From: Acidobacteriota bacterium | Lineage (GTDB): Bacteria; Acidobacteriota; Thermoanaerobaculia; Multivoradales; JAHEKO01 | DNA: 5,119 nt | NCBI GenBank assembly: GCA_024638355.1 | Contig: JAHEKO010000222.1 | Span: 1,392 to 6,510, forward strand | Direction: 5' to 3' | In this document: piece by piece, positions 1-5,119 of the stretch | Layout of the letters: each line of letters begins with the position of its first letter | Numbering within the stretch: the stretch's first letter is position 1 | The notes under the pieces: model-generated | What the model saw: the letters and a program-made list of their open reading frames with translations, nothing else | The model's database searches: none | Told to the model about the DNA's origin: nothing | Position numbers and translations under genes: made by a program

Positions 1-114
1 GCCTAGCCCTGCGGCGTGAGTTGTGACATTCTCTCGGGGCGGCACGGCCGCTTCTGTAGAGATCGCGAGGGGACTCCTAGAACGCATGTGAGAACCGCGC
101 CTCCGGATGCCGCC

Positions 115-133
115 GAGGCTCGAATGTAGCCTC
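115..133 (+). repeat. Inverted repeat, 6-bp stem in the nuoA leader
   Basis: GAGGCT at 115-120 is perfectly complementary to AGCCTC at 128-133 across a 7-base loop. No T-run follows, so it does not look like an intrinsic terminator. It could form a small hairpin in the 5' untranslated RNA or be chance in GC-rich DNA. A role is not shown by the sequence. Confidence 0.4.
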
Positions 134-139
134 AGCGAG

Positions 140-161
140 CGTTCGAGAGGCGCTCCGAACG
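140..161 (+). repeat. Inverted repeat, 6-bp stem just before the nuoA start
   Basis: CGTTCG at 140-145 pairs perfectly with CGAACG at 156-161 around a 10-base loop, and the 3' arm ends nine bases before the nuoA ATG. The loop contains AGAGG (146-150), the only purine-rich Shine-Dalgarno-like stretch near the start. In linear sequence it is about 20 bases from the ATG, too far for normal use. An alternative pairing, GAGCG (137-141) with CGCTC (151-155), competes with this stem. A fold that presents or hides the ribosome site is possible but is inference. Confidence 0.4.
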
Positions 162-170
162 TCTAGCAGG

Positions 171-554
171 ATGCCAGTCGATCACCTTCCCGTTCTACTG
201 ACGTTGGGCTTCGCTCTGGGCATGGGCGGAGTCATCCTCCTGGCTTCATCGTTCATCGGCTCGCGCTCGGGCGGCAGGATCAAGCTGTCGCCGTACGAGT
301 CGGGCGAACCGCTGCTCGACCGCTCGCGTAAACGGATTTCGGTCGTCTTCTTCCTGATCGCCATCGATTTCGTCATCTTCGACGTCGAAGCGGCCTTCCT
401 CTATCCCTGGGTGCTGGTGATGCACGAAGGGAGCTGGCCGCTCTTTTGGGCGATGATGGTGTTCATCTTTCTCCTGCTGGTCGGCTTCGCTTACATCTGG
501 GTGAAGGGCGGCCTCGATCTGGGCTTGAAGAAGACCGACACGAGCGGGAGCTGA
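171..554 (+). CDS. nuoA: NADH-quinone oxidoreductase subunit A (complex I)
   Basis: NuoA is a small membrane subunit of complex I at the joint between the membrane arm and the quinone module. The 127-residue length is normal for the family. Three hydrophobic segments fit membrane helices at about residues 7-29, 57-80 and 88-112. The loop after helix 1 has the family signature YESGEP (42-47), and helix 2 carries the conserved FDVEAAFLYPW (70-80), with D71 and E73 as the family's conserved acidic pair. D66 is an extra acidic residue in helix 2, at a position usually hydrophobic in family members I recall. ATG 171 is the first usable start after the in-frame stop at 78-80, although no well-placed Shine-Dalgarno precedes it. 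It is the first gene of the operon. Unusually, nuoE follows it after 2 bases, where nuoB would be expected. Confidence 0.96.
   Translation: MPVDHLPVLLTLGFALGMGGVILLASSFIGSRSGGRIKLSPYESGEPLLDRSRKRISVVFFLIAIDFVIFDVEAAFLYPWVLVMHEGSWPLFWAMMVFIFLLLVGFAYIWVKGGLDLGLKKTDTSGS
546..550 (+). promoter_or_regulatory. Ribosome binding site of nuoE
   Basis: GGGAG lies in the last codons of nuoA, six bases before ATG 557. It selects that start over an upstream in-frame ATG at 446, which would add 37 residues read out of frame from nuoA and unlike any NuoE. Confidence 0.75.
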
Positions 555-556
555 CT

Positions 557-1044
557 ATGTCCGAAGCGAGCGAACCGAGACTGCCGGAGGAGATCCGCGA
601 GGCGATCGACGCCCTGCGGCCCCGCTACCCCACCGAGGAGGCGCTGCTCCTCCCGGCGCTCCACATGGCGCAACGACACTGGGACGGCTGGCTGCCCGAC
701 GAGGCGATCGCCGCCGTCGCCCACGAGCTGAACCTGACGCCGGCCAAGGTCTACGGCGTCGTGACGTTCTACGATCTCTACCATCAGAACCCCGTCGGAC
801 GGCACCGCCTGCGGGTCTGCACGAACCTTCCCTGCGCGCTGCGCGGCGCCGAAGAGGTGCTCGACAGCCTGAGGTCGCACCTCCAGGTCGACGAGGACGA
901 GGTGACCGCCGACGGCAAGTGCTCGTTCGTGCACTTCGAGTGCCTGGGAGCGTGCGAGCAGGCGCCGATGATGATGGTCGACGACGACTACCACGCACAC
1001 CTGACGCCCGAGTCGGTTCGCCGGATCGTCGAGGAGCTGGACTG

Positions 1045-1045
<1 letters not shown>
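557..1045 (+). CDS. nuoE: NADH-quinone oxidoreductase subunit E (24 kDa-type, [2Fe-2S] N1a)
   Basis: NuoE is a peripheral N-module subunit that pairs with NuoF and holds the off-pathway [2Fe-2S] cluster N1a, a thioredoxin-like ferredoxin. The 162-residue length is typical. The N-terminal half (about 8-80) is the helical part with the family-style stretch AKVYGVVTFYDLY (63-75). The C-terminal half is the thioredoxin-like domain. The cluster ligands are all present: C88 and C93 in RVCTNLPC, and C129 and C133 in ECLGAC, spaced C-x4-C-x35-C-x3-C. The following EQAPMMMVDDDY and LTPE segments also match the family. C122 is an additional cysteine and not a standard ligand. The stop codon overlaps the nuoF start by one base (TGATG), which implies coupled translation. 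It sits directly after nuoA because nuoBCD are absent. Confidence 0.97.
1031..1036 (+). promoter_or_regulatory. Ribosome binding site of nuoF
   Basis: GAGGAG in the end of nuoE, eight bases before ATG 1045. It supports this start over an upstream in-frame ATG at 919, which lies inside nuoE and would add 42 arginine-rich residues unlike any NuoF. Confidence 0.75.
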
Positions 1046-2342
<1,297 letters not shown>

Positions 2343-2343
<1 letters not shown>

Positions 2344-3992
2344 TGCCGACCGTCACCATCGACGGCCGCGAGGTGGAGGTCGAGGTCGGGACCAACCTGA
2401 TCGAAGCGGCCAAGAAGGTCGGGATCCAGATCCCGCACTACTGCTACCACCCGCGGCTTTCCATCGTCGGCCAGTGCCGGATGTGCCTGGTCAAGATCGA
2501 GGGGCCCCCCAAGCTCCAGACCGCCTGCACCACCCAGGTGATGAAGGACGGCATGGTCGTGCACATCGACATACCGGAAGTCCACAAGGCCCAGGAGGGC
2601 GTCATGGAGTTCCTGTTGATCAACCATCCGCTCGACTGCCCGATCTGCGATCAGGCCGGCGAGTGCGGTCTGCAGGACTACTCCTTCAAGCACGGCCAGG
2701 CCTTCTCCCGCTTCGTCTTCGAAGAGAAGCGCACCTACCCGGGCCGCGAGCGCATCCCGCTCGGCCCGAGCGTGGTGCTCAACATGAACCGCTGCATCCA
2801 GTGCACGCGCTGCATCCGCTTCACCGAGGAGATCAGCGGCACCGGTGAGCTCGGCTTCTTCGAGCGCGGCGCACGCACCGAGATCGGCGTCTTCCCCGGC
2901 AAGGAGCTCGACAATCCCCTCTCCGCCAACGTCGTCGACATCTGCCCGGTGGGCGCCCTGACCTCGCGGGAGTTCCGTTTCGCCGAGCGAGTCTGGTACC
3001 TCGACAAGAAGCCGTCGATCTGCACCGGCTGCGACGTCGGCTGCAATGTGACCGCCGAGCACCGGCGCGGCGCCATCAAGCGCTACAAGCCGCGCTTCAA
3101 TCCCGAGGTCAACGACTACTGGATGTGCGACTACGGCCGCGGCACCTTCCGGCGCTACGAAGAGCTCGAGCGCCTTGGTACGCCGGCGATCGCCGAGAAC
3201 GGCGAGCAGCGGCCGGCGACCTGGAACGACGCGATCGACCGGGTGCACCAGAGCATCTCGCAGGCGCCCGAGAGCGCCGAGCTCGCCTTCCTCGGCACGG
3301 GCTTCCTGACCACCGAGGAGGCGTTCCTCATCGCGCGTCTGGCCGACGCCGCCGCCTCGCCGCATCGCGGAGTGGCGAGCGAGGAGGGGCCGACGCGCAC
3401 CATTCCGAATCTCCACGGCGGCATCTCCGGTTCGGAGACCTCGCCCAACCGGCGGGGCGCCGAGCTGGCCGGCCTCGTTGCCGGCGACGGCGGTCTCGGC
3501 GCCGCGGAGCTGATGCAGGGCGACGGCGCCTCGCGCTGCGATTTCCTGCTCGTCGCCGACGGCGATCCCGGCAGCCCGCTGCACGATTCCGAGGTGGTCG
3601 CCCGGCTCCGCCAGGCGCGGCTCCTGGTCGTTATGGGCTGGGCCTCGACTCCGCTCACCGAGGTCGCCGACGTGGTGCTGCCCACGGCGACCCACGCGGA
3701 AAAGGACGGCACCTTCGTCAACTGCGAGAGCCGCCTGCAGCGCTTCCGCGCCGCCTTCCCGTCGCCCGCCGGAGTGCGGCCGGCGGTCGAAGCGCTGGCC
3801 GACCTGCTCGGGCGGCTGCATCCCGACTGGCGCGGCCTGTCGACGGCGCAGGTCTTCGATCGGATGGCCGCCGACTTGCCGACCCTCGCCGGACTGACCT
3901 TCGAAGAGCTGCCGGCCCACGGCGTCGAGCTCCAGGCCCCGGCAGCGGTGGTCGGCGGCGGCACTCCCCCCGCGGAGGACGCGCATCCTTGA
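2343..3992 (+). CDS. nuoG: NADH-quinone oxidoreductase subunit G (75 kDa-type), compact form with N1b, N5, N4 and N7
   Basis: NuoG carries electrons from NuoF through a chain of iron-sulfur clusters toward NuoI. Domains in order: a plant-type ferredoxin domain with N1b ligands C34, C45, C48 and C62; the His-Cys3 N5 site H95, C99, C102 and C108; N4 ligands C151, C154, C157 and C201; and a molybdopterin-oxidoreductase [4Fe-4S] domain with N7 ligands C227, C230, C234 and C262 (C-x2-C-x3-C-x27-C). N7 is known from E. coli and Thermus and is missing in mitochondrial and Paracoccus enzymes. The remaining oxidoreductase-like domain is short. Residues 312-340 resemble its beginning, residues 367-378 (SPNRRGAELAGL) and 400-490 (including STPLTEVADVVLPTATHAEK) resemble its end, and the middle is nearly gone. 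The length is 549 residues, against about 670-910 in well-known homologues. No frameshift or stop is seen, so this is a compact form and not a broken gene. The stop overlaps the nuoH start. Confidence 0.96.
3974..3979 (+). promoter_or_regulatory. Ribosome binding site of nuoH, favouring a TTG start
   Basis: GGAGGA, the strongest Shine-Dalgarno core in the window, lies nine bases before TTG 3989. The next in-frame candidate, ATG 4010, would be 30 bases away and has no purine-rich site of its own at normal spacing. The site therefore favours the TTG, whose first three bases overlap the nuoG stop as TTGA. Confidence 0.7.
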
Positions 3993-5032
3993 GCCTTGCC
4001 TTCACGGCGATGCTGGCCAAGATCGGCCTCTGGCTCGCGGTGCTGCTCAACGTGGCGCCGGTGATGGTCTGGGTCGAACGGCGCGGCAGCGCGCTCATCC
4101 AGGACCGGCTCGGGCCGAATCGGGTCGGGCCGCTGGGGCTCTTCCAGTCGCTCGCCGACGCGGTGAAGTTCCTCTTCAAGGAGGACCTGACGCCGAGCGA
4201 GGTCGACAAACCGCTCTACTACCTGGCGCCCGCCCTGGCCGTGGTGCCGGCGCTGACCACCTTCGCCGTCCTGCCGTTTGGACCCGACATCGAGATCAAC
4301 GGCGAGACGGTCAAGCTACTGGTGGCCGACGTCGACAGCGGGGTGCTGCTCTTTCTCGCCCTGGCGAGCCTGGGTGTCTACACCCTCGTTCTGGCCGGCT
4401 ACAGCTCCAACAACAAGTACTCGCTGCTCGGCTCGGTTCGCGCCGCGGCGCAGATGATCAGCTATGAGCTGGCGCTGACGCTGTCGGTCGTCGCCGTGCT
4501 GGTGCCGGTCGGCTCGCTGCGGCTCGACGAAGTGGTGCGCTACCAGGCCGAGACGGCCTGGCTCGGCTTCCTGCCGGGCTGGAACGTCTTCCCTCAGATC
4601 CTCGGCTTCTTGATCTTCGTGGTCGCGTCGTTCGCCGAGACCAACCGGCTGCCCTTCGACCTGCCCGAGGCGGAGTCCGAGCTGGTGGCCGGCTACCACA
4701 CCGAATACAGCTCGATGAAGTTCGCCCTCTTCTTCATGGGCGAGTACATGTCGATGGCGACGCTGTCGGCGCTCGGCGCCACCCTCTTCCTGGGCGGCTG
4801 GCACTTCCCGGGCTTGAGCTACGAAGGCCACTGGGCGGTCGTCGCCCTCACCGGCTTCACCGTGCTGCTGGTCAAGATCATCGCCTTTCTGCTGCTGTTC
4901 GTTTGGGTGCGCTGGACCTTCCCGCGCTTCCGCTTCGACCAGCTTCTTCGCCTCGGCTGGAAGGTGCTGCTGCCGCTGGCGCTGGTCAACCTGATCGTGG
5001 TCGCGGCGCTGACCATCGGAGGGGTGCTGTAA
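3989..5032 (+). CDS. nuoH: NADH-quinone oxidoreductase subunit H (ND1-type membrane subunit)
   Basis: NuoH is the membrane subunit that forms much of the quinone entry channel and links quinone reduction to proton pumping. The predicted 347 residues match the family (about 320-350). Roughly eight hydrophobic helices lie near 7-28, 78-97, 115-137, 159-178, 200-215, 246-270, 281-305 and 326-345. Signature motifs are ERRGSALIQDRLGPNRVGPL (30-49), NNKYSLLGSVRAAAQMISYE (141-160) and AETNRLPFDLPEAESELVAG (216-235), followed by EYSSMKF (239-245). The last two areas hold the conserved quinone-chamber acidic residues, including E216, E227, E229 and E232. The C-terminal RFDQLLRLGWKVLLPL (315-330) is also typical. 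The start is taken as TTG 3989, from its ribosome site and the TTGA overlap with nuoG. ATG 4010 would give 340 residues and clip only the N-terminal tail. nuoI, the usual next gene, is absent, and nuoJ follows after 13 bases. Confidence 0.97.
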   Translation: MSLAFTAMLAKIGLWLAVLLNVAPVMVWVERRGSALIQDRLGPNRVGPLGLFQSLADAVKFLFKEDLTPSEVDKPLYYLAPALAVVPALTTFAVLPFGPDIEINGETVKLLVADVDSGVLLFLALASLGVYTLVLAGYSSNNKYSLLGSVRAAAQMISYELALTLSVVAVLVPVGSLRLDEVVRYQAETAWLGFLPGWNVFPQILGFLIFVVASFAETNRLPFDLPEAESELVAGYHTEYSSMKFALFFMGEYMSMATLSALGATLFLGGWHFPGLSYEGHWAVVALTGFTVLLVKIIAFLLLFVWVRWTFPRFRFDQLLRLGWKVLLPLALVNLIVVAALTIGGVL

Positions 5033-5045
5033 GGCACGGTATCTG

Positions 5046-5119
5046 ATGGAGCTCGCGGTCTTCGCCATCTTCGCTCTGCTCACCGTCGCCTCGGCGATCG
5101 TGGTGGTCACGCACCGCAA
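5046..5119 (+). CDS. nuoJ: NADH-quinone oxidoreductase subunit J, N-terminal fragment (cut by window end)
   Basis: Only 24 complete codons are visible. They encode a starting Met-Glu-Leu, a hydrophobic helix with ALLTVASAIVVVTHR (10-24), and a final partial codon AA that can only become Asn or Lys. NuoJ (ND6-type) proteins typically begin with Met-Glu and a short first helix ending in a Val-Val-Thr-(His/Gln)-Arg-(Asn/Lys)-Pro-like turn, so the match is good despite the length. NuoJ is a membrane-arm subunit next to NuoH, A and K. Its spacing from nuoH is 13 bases. The best Shine-Dalgarno-like element, AAGG at 5031-5034, is weak and 11 bases from the ATG. No other ATG, GTG or TTG lies in frame nearby. 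nuoK, L, M and N probably follow outside the window. Confidence 0.85.
   Translation, partial: MELAVFAIFALLTVASAIVVVTHR

Larger units (their letters stand above)
1..170 (+). other. Non-coding leader upstream of nuoA
   Basis: I find no convincing gene in this stretch. The nuoA frame is closed upstream by an in-frame TAG at 78-80. The only small frame next to nuoA (ATG at 107, TAG at 164-166, 19 codons) has no recognisable content. I looked for a sigma-70 type promoter. TTGTGA at 21-26 and TGTAGA at 55-60 are the nearest matches, but they are about 28 bases apart, too far to form a pair, so I call no promoter. The part nearest nuoA holds two short inverted repeats, listed separately. The operon promoter may lie here in a form I cannot recognise, or further upstream. 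Confidence 0.6.

Noticed and set aside
21..60. Possible sigma-70 promoter (TTGTGA and TGTAGA)
   Set aside because: The two elements are about 28 bases apart instead of about 17, and both are imperfect matches.
107..166. 19-codon small frame in the nuoA leader as a possible leader peptide
   Set aside because: It has no clear ribosome site, no run of a regulatory amino acid, and an arginine/serine-rich product. There is nothing beyond chance to support it.
3125..3988. Upstream extension of the nuoH frame across nuoG
   Set aside because: It is arginine-rich, overlaps nuoG out of frame, and adds 288 residues not found in any NuoH. The true protein begins at 3989 or 4010.
3180..3992. nuoG as a pseudogene or truncated by a frameshift
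   Set aside because: The frame is open throughout, both ends of the oxidoreductase-like domain are recognisable in the same frame, and the stop overlaps the nuoH start. A compact functional form fits better.
5012..5024. GGAGGGG near the end of nuoH as the nuoJ ribosome site
   Set aside because: It is about 21 bases from ATG 5046, beyond the usual working distance.

Overview
The window carries the first part of a respiratory complex I (NADH:quinone oxidoreductase) operon from a GC-rich bacterium. All genes are on the + strand and packed almost without gaps. After a 170-base leader the order is nuoA (171-554), nuoE (557-1045), nuoF (1045-2343), nuoG (2343-3992), nuoH (3989-5032) and the first 24 codons of nuoJ (5046 to the window end). 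Every iron-sulfur ligand motif expected in NuoE, NuoF and NuoG is intact, so the proteins look functional.

Together these genes encode the NADH-oxidising N-module (NuoE, F and G: FMN and clusters N1a, N3, N1b, N4, N5 and N7) and the start of the membrane arm (NuoA, H and J). The four subunits that connect them and reduce quinone, NuoB, C, D and I, are missing. In the widespread order nuoA-B-C-D-E-F-G-H-I-J-K-L-M-N they would sit between A and E (BCD) and between H and I/J (I). Here both junctions are closed, with 2 and 13 bases between genes. The operon is therefore partitioned by module, and the Q-module genes are probably elsewhere in the genome.

Two protein-level features stand out. NuoG is compact at 549 residues: it keeps cluster N7, but much of its molybdopterin-oxidoreductase-like domain is collapsed. 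NuoA has an extra acidic residue in its second membrane helix.

Translation appears tightly coupled: two TGATG junctions (E/F and F/G), a TTGA junction (G/H), and Shine-Dalgarno sequences embedded in the preceding genes. The leader holds two small inverted repeats but no promoter I can defend. By eye the G+C content is about two thirds. The NuoG and NuoH motif style resembles what I remember from Acidobacteriota, Myxococcota and other deltaproteobacteria-like lineages. I favour such an organism, possibly uncultured, but the phylum is an inference. There are no mobile elements, CRISPR arrays, tRNAs or rRNAs.
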